From: Roseburia sp.
Lineage (GTDB): Bacteria; Bacillota; Clostridia; Lachnospirales; Lachnospiraceae
Assembly: GCA_022771695.1 (NCBI GenBank)
Contig: JALEKJ010000028.1
Coordinates: forward strand, 1 to 64,000
DNA: 64,000 nt
Direction of reading: 5' to 3'
Below the pieces are notes generated by a model. It did not search any database. It saw only the letters and a list, made by a program, of their open reading frames with translations, and was not told the origin of the DNA. A program made the translations under genes and the position numbers. Shown here one piece after another: positions 51,414-60,757 of this stretch (position 1 is the first letter of the stretch; each line of letters starts with the position of its first letter).

Positions 51414-52757
51414 TTAACCGATATTAATGTGCTCTATCGGCTGCATGATATGTGCTGTTTTTTTGTGGTCGGTAAAGGAAAGCGCAAAAGAGAGACTTCC
51501 CAGACGACCGATGTACATTAAAAATGCGATAATCATCTGTGAGGCAAGGTTAAGCTCGCCGGTAATTCCGGTGCTCATGCCGACAGTACAGATGGCAGAT
51601 ACCACTTCAAATAGTGTATCTCCAATCGCAAAATTCTGCATGCTGCAGATGGCAAGTGTCGCTGCGAGACTGCAGAACAGATAGGTGCAGAGCAGCGCTG
51701 CGGCTTTGGTGACGGTCGCGTCATCAATGCGCCTTCCATAAATGTTGGTTCCCATACTGCGTGTCAAGGTCGAACGAAGATGAAGTAAGAGTACAAATAT
51801 GGTAGCCATTTTTACACCTCCTGCGGTAGAACCGGAGCCGCCACCGATAAACATGAGAATAATCGTGAGCAGCTTGCCTCCTTCGGAAAGCGCACCGGTA
51901 TCGGTGGTGTTGAAGCCTGCCGTACGTGGTGTAATAGCGCTAAAAAATGCACTGCATATTTTGCCGGTGGTACTCATGTCTGCATAGAGGCGATTACCTT
52001 CGATGAAATAGAAAAGCAGTGCACCCCCAAATACAAGTACGAACGAGGCGCTTAAGACCATTTTTGTCTGTAGCGCATACTTACGAAAATGCCACTTATG
52101 CTCGGCAATATCACTCCAGACGATAAAACCGATACCGCCGATTAATATCAGAGCACAGATGGTAAAGCAGACCACCGGATCGTCATAGTAGGCGGTAAAC
52201 GACGAAAATTGTTCATAGCGCCCCATCAGGTCAAAGCCTGCATTACAGAATGCGGAGATGGAATGGAAGATGCCGTAGTAGATGCTCTGCGCAAGCCCCA
52301 TTTGTGGGAAAAAGCGTATTGCAAGAACAATGGCACCGATTCCCTCAAAGAGAAGAGTTCCTTTTAGTACGAGGCGGATGAGCCGCACAACGCCACCGAT
52401 GTCTAAGACGTTAAAACTTTCCTTAATCCAACCGCGCTGCTTCAATCCGATTTTGCGGCGGAGAATCATTGAAACGGCAGTTCCGATGGTAATGAAGCCT
52501 AAACCGCCAATTTGAATCAGGGAGAGAATGACAATTTGTCCAAATGTGGACCACTGCGTGTAAGTGTCCGCTAAAATCAATCCGGTTACACAAGTTGCGC
52601 TGGTCGCGGTAAAGAGGGCTGTCATGAATGGCGTGGCACTTCCGTTCCGTGAAGAGATTGGCAACATCAGCAAGAGTGCACCGCATAGGATTAGTAGAAA
52701 AAAGCCGAAAGCAATCAACTGCATTCCGGAAAGATTCTTTATTTTTTTCAGTAACAT
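51414..52757 (-). CDS. ktrB: Potassium transporter KtrB/TrkH type, 447 aa
   Basis: Eight membrane helices with four selectivity-filter-like loops are seen: TSATCVTGLIL, ISAFCNAGFDLMG, ITPRTAGFNTTD and CTVGMSTGIT, each with the conserved glycine. The start (LLKKIKNLSGMQLIAFGFFLLILCGALLLMLP) and the end with LSFALSFTDHKK are typical. It imports K+ with sodium coupling under control of KtrA. A divergent start at 52,890 lies opposite, so 52,758-52,889 probably holds both promoters. Confidence 0.94.
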   Translation of the reverse strand: MLLKKIKNLSGMQLIAFGFFLLILCGALLLMLPISSRNGSATPFMTALFTATSATCVTGLILADTYTQWSTFGQIVILSLIQIGGLGFITIGTAVSMILRRKIGLKQRGWIKESFNVLDIGGVVRLIRLVLKGTLLFEGIGAIVLAIRFFPQMGLAQSIYYGIFHSISAFCNAGFDLMGRYEQFSSFTAYYDDPVVCFTICALILIGGIGFIVWSDIAEHKWHFRKYALQTKMVLSASFVLVFGGALLFYFIEGNRLYADMSTTGKICSAFFSAITPRTAGFNTTDTGALSEGGKLLTIILMFIGGGSGSTAGGVKMATIFVLLLHLRSTLTRSMGTNIYGRRIDDATVTKAAALLCTYLFCSLAATLAICSMQNFAIGDTLFEVVSAICTVGMSTGITGELNLASQMIIAFLMYIGRLGSLSFALSFTDHKKTAHIMQPIEHINIG

Positions 52758-52889
52758 ATATATTCCAAACCTCCGAATAAAAATTCCGGTTGTGAATCAC
52801 ATTCTAAAACATTATAATATTATTGGAGTTTTTTGTACATAGCACAAATTTATTCTAAGCAGAATTTTGATAGAAACGGAGAGGGAAGC

Positions 52890-53540
52890 ATGGAAGGACT
52901 TATTATCTGGCTAATCATTGTTTTGGTCATTTATAGCAATGCAAAGAAAAAGAAGGCGAAGGCAGGCGGACGGCACCCGCAGGATTACCAGTCGAAGAAT
53001 TACGGACGTCCACAGAATTATCAGCAGCCGCAGAACTACCAGCGCCCACAGGGCTATCAGACAGGCAGCAATGGCAATCCGAACATAGCACAGATGCAGG
53101 CGGAAGTGACGAGAAAGCAGCAGGAACTGAAGAACCGTTTGCAGCAGAAATATGCCGGTGCAGCAGGGACAAATACCAGACCGGTGCAGCAGAACGTACC
53201 GTATAGAGCGCCGCAACAGACTTTACAGAACAGCATGCCACAGCAGAGACCGGCGCAGCGGATATCACAGCAGAATGAAATAATGGGTCGGGCGATTGCG
53301 AATGTGAAAGAGAATGAAGTCGATGAGTTAGAGAGAAATCAGTCCGCAGTAGTTAAAAATGAAACATCAGCAGATGTACATAATATAATTGGAATAATTG
53401 ATGTCGCAAAGTCCAGTGAATTGATGGCGCAGATTAATGATTTGATGATTATGGGTTATCGAACAGATTTGAGCTTTGAACGAGATTTTGTGGCGGAGGG
53501 TGTTGATATGCTCAATAGCTATGAAATACCGGGAATATAG
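52890..53540 (+). CDS. Single-pass protein with a Q/P-rich linker, 216 aa
   Basis: Residues 4-17 form a short N-terminal membrane helix (LIIWLIIVLVIYSNAKKKK). A low-complexity Q/N/P/Y-rich tract follows (about 30-130; repeated QNYQRPQ units), then a folded acidic C-terminal domain (VKENEVDELERNQSAV ... LMAQINDLMIMGYRTDL). The 53,583 protein follows in the same operon. I cannot name a family. ATG 52890 is preferred because GGAGAGGG lies upstream. It could tether something near the membrane; this is inference from layout. Confidence 0.6.
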   Translation: MEGLIIWLIIVLVIYSNAKKKKAKAGGRHPQDYQSKNYGRPQNYQQPQNYQRPQGYQTGSNGNPNIAQMQAEVTRKQQELKNRLQQKYAGAAGTNTRPVQQNVPYRAPQQTLQNSMPQQRPAQRISQQNEIMGRAIANVKENEVDELERNQSAVVKNETSADVHNIIGIIDVAKSSELMAQINDLMIMGYRTDLSFERDFVAEGVDMLNSYEIPGI

Positions 53541-53582
53541 GCTTTGTCAGGCAGATTAAGACTAGATGGAAAGGAAGCAGAC

Positions 53583-54155
53583 ATGGAGAGAATGCCAAGA
53601 AACGGTGAGTTATACCGTCATTTTAAAAATAAATTATATCAGATAGTGACAGTCGCAACGCATTCGGAGACGAGAGAGAAACTGGTCATTTATCAGGCAC
53701 TGTACGGAGATTATCAGGTATATGCCAGACCACTCGAGATGTTTGTCAGCGAGGTAGACCATGAAAAATATCCGGAGGTGGCGCAGAAGTATCGTTTTGA
53801 GCGTGTGGAACGGCCGGTGCAGGAGTGCGTACGGGAGATGTCGGAGCAGTCGGGAACACAGGAAGTTCCGGTAACACCGAAGCAGCAGGAGATACCTGTA
53901 TCATCGGAATCGTTGCAGTCTGCGACAGACAGTGAAGTCAATCCGAAGCTGTTAGCATTTTTAGATGCAGACGATATGGAAGAGAAATATCATATTCTTG
54001 TTTCCATGCGTGATGAGGTGGACAATCAGTTGATTAATAATATGGCTGTGGCAGTGGATGTTGTCATTCCGGATGGAGATGTTTCGAATCGTTATGAGCA
54101 GCTTAAGAATTGTATCAAGACAAGACAGCGTTATGAGATAGACCGTTTGCGCTAG
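53583..54155 (+). CDS. DUF1653 domain protein, 190 aa
   Basis: The first 75 residues match the DUF1653 fold (GELYRHFKNKLYQIVTVATHSETREKLVIYQALYGD, then YARPLEMFVSEVDH), a small beta-barrel found in many bacteria with unknown function. The rest is a helical extension with QEVPVTPKQQ and a C-terminal LVSMRDEVDNQLINNMAVAVDV region. ATG 53583 follows AAAGGAAG; an earlier in-frame start at 53544 is weaker. It ends 11 bp before the methyltransferase gene and is probably co-transcribed with it. Confidence 0.85.
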   Translation: MERMPRNGELYRHFKNKLYQIVTVATHSETREKLVIYQALYGDYQVYARPLEMFVSEVDHEKYPEVAQKYRFERVERPVQECVREMSEQSGTQEVPVTPKQQEIPVSSESLQSATDSEVNPKLLAFLDADDMEEKYHILVSMRDEVDNQLINNMAVAVDVVIPDGDVSNRYEQLKNCIKTRQRYEIDRLR

Positions 54156-54166
54156 GTGGGATTAAG

Positions 54167-55360
54167 ATGGAAGAACAGATTGAGAAATTGGAGCAGATTG
54201 CACAGGCAGAACCATACAAAATCATTATCAGCAAGCCGGCAAATGCACAGGTGGCATATCGCAAGATTGTGATTGAGAAAAAGGAGTCCTATTATCAGGC
54301 GGCTTCTTATACGGAGAAACAGGTGTTTCACCAGAACATTCCGACAGATGAGCTTTCATCGTATCTTGGCGAGACGGTTATGGAATGCTATCTGCAGGTG
54401 AATGCGTGGGACGATGCAAAAGAGCATATACTTCTTTGTTCAAAGAAGGGGAAGGTAAGTTATAAAACGAAATCAGTGGCAAAGGATGCGGCAAAGAAAG
54501 CGACGGAGCATAATCGCAAGAAGCAGTATCTGATTGAGGAAGGCACGGCAGTGCCACCGCTTGTAGACATGGGAATCTTTACTGCAGAAGGCAGGGTTGT
54601 AAAGTCCATGTATGATAAGTTTCGACAGATTAACCGTTTTCTGGAGATTATTGATGATGGTGTCAAGGACTACCCAAAGCAGGAATTGAATATCATCGAC
54701 TTCGGGTGTGGCAAATCGTATCTGACATTTGTGTTATACTACTATTTTACGGAAATTAAGAAGCGTACCGTGCACATTGTAGGGTTGGATTTGAAAGCTG
54801 ATGTTATACGTAACTGTAACGCGGCAGCAGAAAAGTATGGCTATGAGAATCTGTATTTTGAGATAGGCGATATCAATGGATATCAAGCGGATTTCCCTGT
54901 GGATATGGTCGTGACGTTACACGCCTGCGATACTGCAACGGATTACGCGCTGTTCAATGCGATTCAGTGGAATGCAAAAATGATTTTTTCTGTGCCTTGC
55001 TGTCAGCATGAATTAAATCAGCAGGTTGATACGGAAAACTTTTCGTTATTGACTCGATATGGCATTATCAAGGAGCGTTTTTCTGCGCTCGCTACTGATG
55101 CGATTCGCGGCAATCTATTAGAGTATTGTGGTTATAAGACGCAACTGTTGGAGTTTATAGATTTTGCACATACGCCAAAGAATATTTTGATACGCGTGGT
55201 GCAAAAAGGGGGTGCGGCAAGCACAAAAGGTGTGAGAGTGATTGTGCCGTCGTCGGCAAAACGTAAATATTTGGAAGAGGTGGAGCGTATGATGGAAGAA
55301 TTCCACTTTAATCCGACGCTGTACAGGCTGTTATCGGATGTTGGTATCATAAAAAAATGA
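54167..55360 (+). CDS. Class I SAM-dependent methyltransferase, 397 aa
   Basis: The Rossmann SAM-binding motif is IIDFGCGKSYLTFVLYYYF, followed by VGLDLKADVIRNC (acidic residue for the ribose) and later VVTLHACDTATDYAL and SVPCCQHELNQQ. The combination resembles the Methyltransf_32/TRM13-like group acting on RNA or small molecules. The N-terminal 130 residues are a distinct substrate-recognition region. The target is not known. It is the last gene of the 52,890 cluster and faces the converging LysR gene across a 30-bp gap. Confidence 0.88.
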   Translation: MEEQIEKLEQIAQAEPYKIIISKPANAQVAYRKIVIEKKESYYQAASYTEKQVFHQNIPTDELSSYLGETVMECYLQVNAWDDAKEHILLCSKKGKVSYKTKSVAKDAAKKATEHNRKKQYLIEEGTAVPPLVDMGIFTAEGRVVKSMYDKFRQINRFLEIIDDGVKDYPKQELNIIDFGCGKSYLTFVLYYYFTEIKKRTVHIVGLDLKADVIRNCNAAAEKYGYENLYFEIGDINGYQADFPVDMVVTLHACDTATDYALFNAIQWNAKMIFSVPCCQHELNQQVDTENFSLLTRYGIIKERFSALATDAIRGNLLEYCGYKTQLLEFIDFAHTPKNILIRVVQKGGAASTKGVRVIVPSSAKRKYLEEVERMMEEFHFNPTLYRLLSDVGIIKK

Positions 55361-55390
55361 GTCTGCCACATTAGTGACAGACTCTTGTAA

Positions 55391-56275
55391 TTAATGCGGA
55401 TGAGTTGCGGCAAGCTCTAAAAAAGCTTTCATTTCTCTGGTCACCCATTTATCTTTATGGTACACAATCTGGCGCCAGATGCGCATATTAAAGTCACTGA
55501 CGGCAATCGGTGCGAGTACGCCCGCATCAATCTGGTTTTGGACGGTAAATTGTGGAAGAAAAGAAAGTCCCTGATTTGTTTGTAAAAGCCGGATAATGAA
55601 ATCGGTACTTCCGCTTTCGATAAATGGTCGGATTTCCATGCCGTAAGCGGCAAGATATTGGTCTAAAATAAGACGGTAGCTGGCGTTTTTCTCGGTCAAA
55701 ATAAAAGGTTCACGGATGACCTGACGAAGCGTCAGGTCATCTTTTTTTGTATAAGGGTGTCCTGACTGTGCGACAAAAATGATGTCCTCCGGTTCTTCTA
55801 AGACTTTTACCCATTTGGAATCGTACATGCGCTTGTCTACGAAGTAGACGATATCAACCGTGTTCTTACCCATTTTATCCAAAAGAATTTCAGGCGAGTC
55901 CGTGATGATACTGATTTCTACCTTTGGATGCTGCTTGTGATATTCAGAAAGAAGCTCAGGGAGAAACGAAGTACAGATGGATTCAATACTTCCGATGCAG
56001 AGGGTCCCGGTAAGCTCCGGAGAATCTGCAACGGCATCTCTGGCTTCTTCCAGTCCGTTTAGGATATCCAATGCGTACTGATAAAAGATTTTCCCTTGAT
56101 GAGTCAGGGAAATCTGTTTGCCGATGCGATCAAAAAGTTTGGTGTTTAATTCTGTTTCCAACTGCTTGATTTGAATGGTAACGGCGGCCTGAGTATAGCC
56201 CAGCACTTGCGCAGCTTTAGAAAAACTCTGCTGATTCGCCACGTTCAGGAATGTAGAGAGCTCTCGTAATTCCAT
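55391..56275 (-). CDS. LysR-family transcriptional regulator, 294 aa
   Basis: The N-terminal winged helix is standard (MELRELSTFLNVANQQSFSKAAQVLGYTQAAVTIQIKQLE), followed by the helical linker and an effector-binding domain of two lobes (about 90-294) with ISIITDSPEILLDKMGKNTVDIVYFV. The start is at 56275 because AAAGGAGG lies just ahead on the minus strand; a longer in-frame start at 56302 is less likely. It is divergent from the cysteine desulfidase and symporter genes, so it almost certainly controls them. Cysteine or a derivative is a plausible inducer. Confidence 0.93.
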   Translation of the reverse strand: MELRELSTFLNVANQQSFSKAAQVLGYTQAAVTIQIKQLETELNTKLFDRIGKQISLTHQGKIFYQYALDILNGLEEARDAVADSPELTGTLCIGSIESICTSFLPELLSEYHKQHPKVEISIITDSPEILLDKMGKNTVDIVYFVDKRMYDSKWVKVLEEPEDIIFVAQSGHPYTKKDDLTLRQVIREPFILTEKNASYRLILDQYLAAYGMEIRPFIESGSTDFIIRLLQTNQGLSFLPQFTVQNQIDAGVLAPIAVSDFNMRIWRQIVYHKDKWVTREMKAFLELAATHPH

Positions 56276-56341
56276 AAAAATCCTCCTTTTTATGTGATGC
56301 ATCTATAAAAAAAATTTAAGTATTTCATAAAAACCATAAAT

Positions 56342-56370
56342 TTTACACTTCTTGTTTCTTATGATATAGT
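56342..56370 (+). promoter_or_regulatory. Promoter of the desulfidase operon in the LysR intergenic region
   Basis: TTTACA (56342-56347) and TATAGT (56365-56370) are 17 bp apart, with about 80 nt to the ATG. Several A/T-rich dyads upstream (ATAAATTTTACAC, TTCATAAAAACC) may be LysR sites of the T-N11-A type, though none is decisive. Confidence 0.55.
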
Positions 56371-56451
56371 CAGAATATAAAAAATACAAGATAAAAGCTT
56401 GTTTTCCGGAAAAAAGTTTTTATAAATCTTAGGAAAGGAATCCGTGGGAGC

Positions 56452-57729
56452 ATGGAAAAGTCAAATCCTAAATATAATGCTTATATCCAGATTCTGAAAG
56501 AAGAACTGCGTCCGGCTATGGGGTGCACAGAGCCGATTGCATTGGCCTATGCTGCAGCAGTTGCCAGAAGAACCTTGGGGGAATTACCGGATCGTGTTGT
56601 GATTGGTGCCAGCGGAAGTATTATTAAGAATGTCAAGTCTGTCATCGTTCCGAACACAAACCATTTAAAAGGGATACCGGCGGCAGCAGCAGCGGGTATC
56701 ATTGCGGGAAATCCTGATAAGGAACTTGAGGTGATTTCTGAAGCGACAGCAGAGGACGCGCGTCGAATGAAAGAATTTATGGAGAACACGCCAATTTCTG
56801 TGGAGCATTTGAACAATGGAATTATTTTTGATATACTGGTTACATTGTTCAAAGGAGAAAATTATGCTCGCGTCAGAATCGCAAATTACCATACGAATAT
56901 CGTATTGATTGAGCACAATGGGGAAATCCTTAAAGAGTCTGAGGTGACAGGGGAAGAAGAGGAAGGACTAACAGACCGAACGCTTCTTAACATGGAGGAT
57001 ATCTGGGATTTCATTAACAGCGTTGACATCAATGACATCAAAGAAGTTCTCGATATGCAGATGGAGTATAATCTCACAATCGCGGAAGAAGGACTTCGAG
57101 GAACGTATGGAGCCAATATCGGCAAAGTCCTTTTAGAAATGGATGGAGACAATGTGCGAACCAGAGCGAAGGCGATGGCGGCGGCAGGCTCCGATGCCCG
57201 CATGAATGGCTGCGAATTACCGGTTGTTATTAATTCCGGAAGCGGCAATCAGGGCATAACGGTTTCACTGCCTGTTATCGTATACGCGAAGGAACTTCAG
57301 GTGGAAAAAGAGAAGCTTTATCGGGCTTTAGCACTTTCAAACCTGACCGCAATTCATGAGAAGACACCGATTGGAAGGCTGTCTGCTTACTGTGGGGCTG
57401 TAAACGCCGGCGCGGGAGCGGGAGCCGGTATTGCATACCTCTGTGGCGGAGGCTACGAGGAAGTAATACATACGGTTGTGAATGCGCTTGCGATTGTGTC
57501 CGGTATTGTCTGCGATGGAGCAAAAGCTTCCTGTGCAGCAAAGATTGCGTCTGCGGTAGATGCTGGTATTTTGGGGTATAACATGTATGTACGTGGACAG
57601 CAATTTTATGATGGAGATGGAATTGTTACTAAGGGAGTGGAGGCTACCCTTAAAAATGTTGGTCGTCTCGGAAAAGAAGGTATGCGGGAGACCAACGAGG
57701 AAATTATAAAAATAATGATTGGAGAGTAG
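56452..57729 (+). CDS. cyuA: L-cysteine desulfidase family protein (CyuA/YhaM, UPF0597), 425 aa
   Basis: The family is clear from AMGCTEPIALAYAAAVARR at the start and from GNQGITVSLPVIVYAKE, GRLSAYCGAVNAGAGAGAGIAYLCGGG and GIVCDGAKASCAAKIASAVDAG. The three conserved cysteine regions bind an iron-sulfur cluster and the enzyme removes sulfide from cysteine, giving pyruvate, ammonia and H2S. It is cytoplasmic and oxygen-sensitive, fitting an anaerobe. It sits 6 bp ahead of a symporter gene and is divergent from a LysR regulator, a cysteine-utilisation module. Confidence 0.92.
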   Translation: MEKSNPKYNAYIQILKEELRPAMGCTEPIALAYAAAVARRTLGELPDRVVIGASGSIIKNVKSVIVPNTNHLKGIPAAAAAGIIAGNPDKELEVISEATAEDARRMKEFMENTPISVEHLNNGIIFDILVTLFKGENYARVRIANYHTNIVLIEHNGEILKESEVTGEEEEGLTDRTLLNMEDIWDFINSVDINDIKEVLDMQMEYNLTIAEEGLRGTYGANIGKVLLEMDGDNVRTRAKAMAAAGSDARMNGCELPVVINSGSGNQGITVSLPVIVYAKELQVEKEKLYRALALSNLTAIHEKTPIGRLSAYCGAVNAGAGAGAGIAYLCGGGYEEVIHTVVNALAIVSGIVCDGAKASCAAKIASAVDAGILGYNMYVRGQQFYDGDGIVTKGVEATLKNVGRLGKEGMRETNEEIIKIMIGE

Positions 57730-57735
57730 TTAAGT

Positions 57736-58929
57736 ATGAAAAAGTTATTTAGCAGTTTACCGTTTAAGTTACTCTTAGGAGTAATTATTGGTATCGTTCT
57801 TGGTCAGGTATTTACACCATCCCTTATGGGTATTGTTGTGACCTTGAAGTACATCATGAACCAGATTATCATGTTCTGTGTGCCACTGATTATCATTGGA
57901 TTTATCGCACCATCTATTACAAGACTTGGAAGCAATGCATCCAAGATGCTTGGTGTAGCAGTTGGAAGCGCTTATGTTTCTTCTATTGGTGCAGCATTAT
58001 TTTCTATGGTTGCCGGATTTTTATTGATTCCACACCTTTCTATTGTATCAGAGGTAGAGGGATTAAAGGAACTTCCGGGTGTTGCTTTCCAGCTTGATAT
58101 TCCACAGATTATGCCTGTTATGAGTGCATTGGCATTCTCATTATTGGTGGGTCTTGCTGCTACATGGACCAAAGCAAAAGTGGTTACGAATGTGTTAGAA
58201 GAGTTCCAGCAGATTGTACTTTCAATTGTAACGAAGATTGTTATTCCAATCCTTCCATTATTCATCGCATTGACATTCTGCGCATTATCTTATGAAGGAA
58301 CAATTACAAAGCAGTTCCCAGTATTCATAACGGTTATCATTATTGTTATGATTGGACATTATATCTGGCTGGCATTGTTATATGGAATCGGTGGAGCATA
58401 CTCCGGTAAGAACCCGATGAACGTACTTAAAAATTATGGACCAGCTTACCTTACAGCAGTTGGAACAATGTCTTCTGCAGCAACACTTGCAGTTGCATTG
58501 CGCTGCGCAAAGAAGTCTGAGCCTACATTAAGAGATGATATGGTAGACTTTGGTATCCCACTGTTTGCAAATATCCATCTGTGTGGTTCAGTATTAACAG
58601 AAGTATTCTTTGTTATGACTGTTTCTAAGATTCTTTACGGAACACTTCCGACATTGCCGAATATGATTTTATTCTGCCTGTTATTAGGTATATTCGCAAT
58701 CGGTGCTCCGGGTGTACCGGGTGGTACGGTTATGGCTTCTTTAGGTCTGATTACCGGTGTACTTGGATTTGATGAGATGGGAACAGCATTGATGCTGACA
58801 ATCTTCGCATTGCAGGATAGCTTCGGAACAGCCTGCAACGTAACCGGTGACGGCGCGTTGACCATGATTTTAACCGGTTTTGCAGAAAAGCATGGTATCC
58901 AGAAACAGAATATAAAAGTAGATTTATAA
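57736..58929 (+). CDS. Dicarboxylate/amino acid:cation symporter (DAACS family), 397 aa
   Basis: Eight helices plus two reentrant loops characterise the DAACS (Glt/SstT-like) family. Visible are LLLGVIIGIVLGQVF, the helix-6/7 region LTAVGTMSSAATLAVALRCA and GIPLFANIHLCGSVLTEVFFVM, GAPGVPGGTVMASLG, and the substrate-coordinating helix 8 LQDSFGTACNVTGDGALTMIL. The family uses sodium or protons. Next to the cysteine desulfidase, cysteine (or serine) is the likely substrate, as in the CyuP-CyuA pairing, although CyuP belongs to another family. Confidence 0.88.
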   Translation: MKKLFSSLPFKLLLGVIIGIVLGQVFTPSLMGIVVTLKYIMNQIIMFCVPLIIIGFIAPSITRLGSNASKMLGVAVGSAYVSSIGAALFSMVAGFLLIPHLSIVSEVEGLKELPGVAFQLDIPQIMPVMSALAFSLLVGLAATWTKAKVVTNVLEEFQQIVLSIVTKIVIPILPLFIALTFCALSYEGTITKQFPVFITVIIIVMIGHYIWLALLYGIGGAYSGKNPMNVLKNYGPAYLTAVGTMSSAATLAVALRCAKKSEPTLRDDMVDFGIPLFANIHLCGSVLTEVFFVMTVSKILYGTLPTLPNMILFCLLLGIFAIGAPGVPGGTVMASLGLITGVLGFDEMGTALMLTIFALQDSFGTACNVTGDGALTMILTGFAEKHGIQKQNIKVDL

Positions 58930-58936
58930 GTTCCAT

Positions 58937-58973
58937 AAAAAATCTCCCGAGGCGAATGCTTCGGGAGATTTTT
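58937..58973 (+). terminator. Terminator of the cysteine operon
   Basis: A perfect 13-bp stem, AAAAATCTCCCGA with TCGGGAGATTTTT, has T-runs on both strands, serving also the converging CYTH gene. Confidence 0.9.
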
Positions 58974-58992
58974 GTGTGTAATAGTAGCAGCT

Positions 58993-59436
58993 TTAGCCAC
59001 GCTGACTAAGTGTGCTATTATGATATTTGGTGGAGAAGGTTACGTCTTCTCCAAACCATGCAGGTGGGACAAACGCGTTTGCTTCGTCCTCGCTCTCAAA
59101 CTCTACCTCTGCTAGCTGCAGGGGGGCTAATTCGCCTTCAAAGATGTCAAGTTCAATCGTGTATTTTTCAAAAGGAATGAGGTAACGGTATTTCTCGATG
59201 AGGATGCCGTCAATTTTTCCCTTCATATGCAGGAAAGATTCTGCATTCAGCGGAAGATTATATTCCTCTCGCACCATGAGTCCGCTGCCCTTGTAGGTCA
59301 GGGTGTACCGGTCATCAGTGCGCCGGATGCGCACGACCGGGTCGGTATTTAAGTAGCCCTGTTCGATGTGCTTGCAGGGATATTGCTCCAGATTTTTCGG
59401 TAATTCTTTGACTAAATATTTGCGTTCAATTTCCAT
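58993..59436 (-). CDS. CYTH-domain protein, 147 aa
   Basis: The N-terminal MEIERKYLV contains the ExExK signature of CYTH (triphosphate tunnel metalloenzyme) proteins, followed by HIEQGYLNTDPVVRIRRTDDRYTLTYKG with conserved arginines and lysines of the tunnel, and GELAPLQLAEVEFESEDEA. Small bacterial members hydrolyse inorganic tripolyphosphate or act as nucleotide-triphosphate phosphatases. Its partner is not obvious. The start is preceded by GAGGTGAT on the minus strand. Confidence 0.9.
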   Translation of the reverse strand: MEIERKYLVKELPKNLEQYPCKHIEQGYLNTDPVVRIRRTDDRYTLTYKGSGLMVREEYNLPLNAESFLHMKGKIDGILIEKYRYLIPFEKYTIELDIFEGELAPLQLAEVEFESEDEANAFVPPAWFGEDVTFSTKYHNSTLSQRG

Positions 59437-59475
59437 GATTAATCACCTCGTAAAATTCAATTTAGCGAACCTTAT

Positions 59476-60225
59476 CTACCTTTTGAGTATTTTCTGCACA
59501 GCGCTGACATCTAACAAGTTTACAGTTTCAAAGTGTCCTTTATAAAATAAGCCCCAATTATTGAATACACATGGCAGTTTCTTTGCTTTTTGCAAGGTAT
59601 CCACAAAGATTAGGTGTAAAGGAATACCATTTGATTCGCAATACTGCTTTATTTCTTCAATCTTCTGATAGATAAACGGGCATTGCATGTCGTAATAAAT
59701 TGTCAATTCCTGATTTTCAATGGATTCGCCTTTGGCATTTTCGGTAAATTGCGGAACTGTGCCATCAAGGGAAAGTGCAAGCAGTTCGTATCCGCTCGCA
59801 GTAGTATCTACGACTTCAAAGCCGTATTTCTTGGCAAATGCCTGATTAGAGAGCCAGTTTTTCTGCTTTTTCGCACCGAGCATACAGATACCGGATTTGC
59901 CGTTCTCTTTTGCGTCTGCAATGCAGTATTCCATCAATTCCTTGCCATAGCCGTTCCCCTTGAAGTCGCCTGAAACCCACAGGCAATAAATGTAAGAAAA
60001 GTTGTTTCCGACGATTGGCACCCATGCTGTTTCGAGCGGTGCATATTCAATGAAACAACAGCCTTTGGCATTTAATTTTCGGAACACATGGCCTTCTTTT
60101 AGACGCTCCGAAAGCCATTGCCGCTTGGCTTCAACTCCCGGGTGAGGCTTTTTGCTGCGGATAATGCAGCACAGATGTTCATTTGCAAGGTTTTCTGTAG
60201 TTAAATTTATGAAATCATTTTCCAT
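59476..60225 (-). CDS. GNAT acetyltransferase fused to a YoaP-like domain, 249 aa
   Basis: The first ~150 residues form a GNAT fold (RKLNAKGCCFIEYAPLETAWVPIVG ... LWVSGDFKGNGYGKELMEYCIADAKENG, with the acetyl-CoA pyrophosphate loop GNGYGKEL). The C-terminal ~100 residues (YYDMQCPFIYQKIEEIKQYCESNGIPLHLIFVDT) match the YoaP-like/thioredoxin-like domain fused to GNATs in Firmicutes; its CPF could be a redox cysteine. The acceptor substrate is unknown. It is preceded at 60,275 by another GNAT relic on the same strand. Confidence 0.88.
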   Translation of the reverse strand: MENDFINLTTENLANEHLCCIIRSKKPHPGVEAKRQWLSERLKEGHVFRKLNAKGCCFIEYAPLETAWVPIVGNNFSYIYCLWVSGDFKGNGYGKELMEYCIADAKENGKSGICMLGAKKQKNWLSNQAFAKKYGFEVVDTTASGYELLALSLDGTVPQFTENAKGESIENQELTIYYDMQCPFIYQKIEEIKQYCESNGIPLHLIFVDTLQKAKKLPCVFNNWGLFYKGHFETVNLLDVSAVQKILKR

Positions 60226-60274
60226 TTTTCTACTCCCAGCATTATTTGCATTTTAATTCTAATTCCAGGCACTT

Positions 60275-60472
60275 CTAAGTTCCGCCTAAAACATGATAAT
60301 ATTCAAATTCTTTGGATGTCACATCTTGGAATCCGACCGCTTTGTAACAATGGTACGCAGAGAGATTGTTTTCAAATACGCCTAATGTTATCTTTTGGAC
60401 CTTCAAAATTTCAGAGGCATATTTGATTGCTAACGTATGGTTATTGGTGTACGAAAAATTACTTAACCGCGT
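60275..60472 (-). pseudogene. C-terminal remnant of a GNAT acetyltransferase
   Basis: Reading the minus strand upstream of the stop at 60275-60277 gives AIKYASEILKVQKITLGVFENN, then NLSAYHCYKAVGFQDV and EFEYYHVLGGT, the last strands and helix of a GNAT domain (motif B). The N-terminal two-thirds are missing, replaced by sequence that gives no continuing frame. The rest of the 60,226-60,757 gap has only an AT-rich stretch. Confidence 0.75.
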
Positions 60473-60757
60473 CTAAATCGGAGAACTTTCTAAATTCATA
60501 AGCTTCTCATCATAAATTCACATTTTAGATTGTACTATTGTAACATTTCACATATGTAAAAACAACGGAATTATGGGCATGATGGAAAATTGCATTTGTT
60601 TTTATTGTAAAATGTACAGATGTTTTCTACTTGTATAGTTTGAAAAAATTTATTATAGTATATTTACAATCGTAGGGAGTCTGCTCTACAGGTACCAATC
60701 CGGCGCTTCGCCAAGAAATCACTTTTTATGAAAATAATGTTTAGGGGGAAATTGCGT

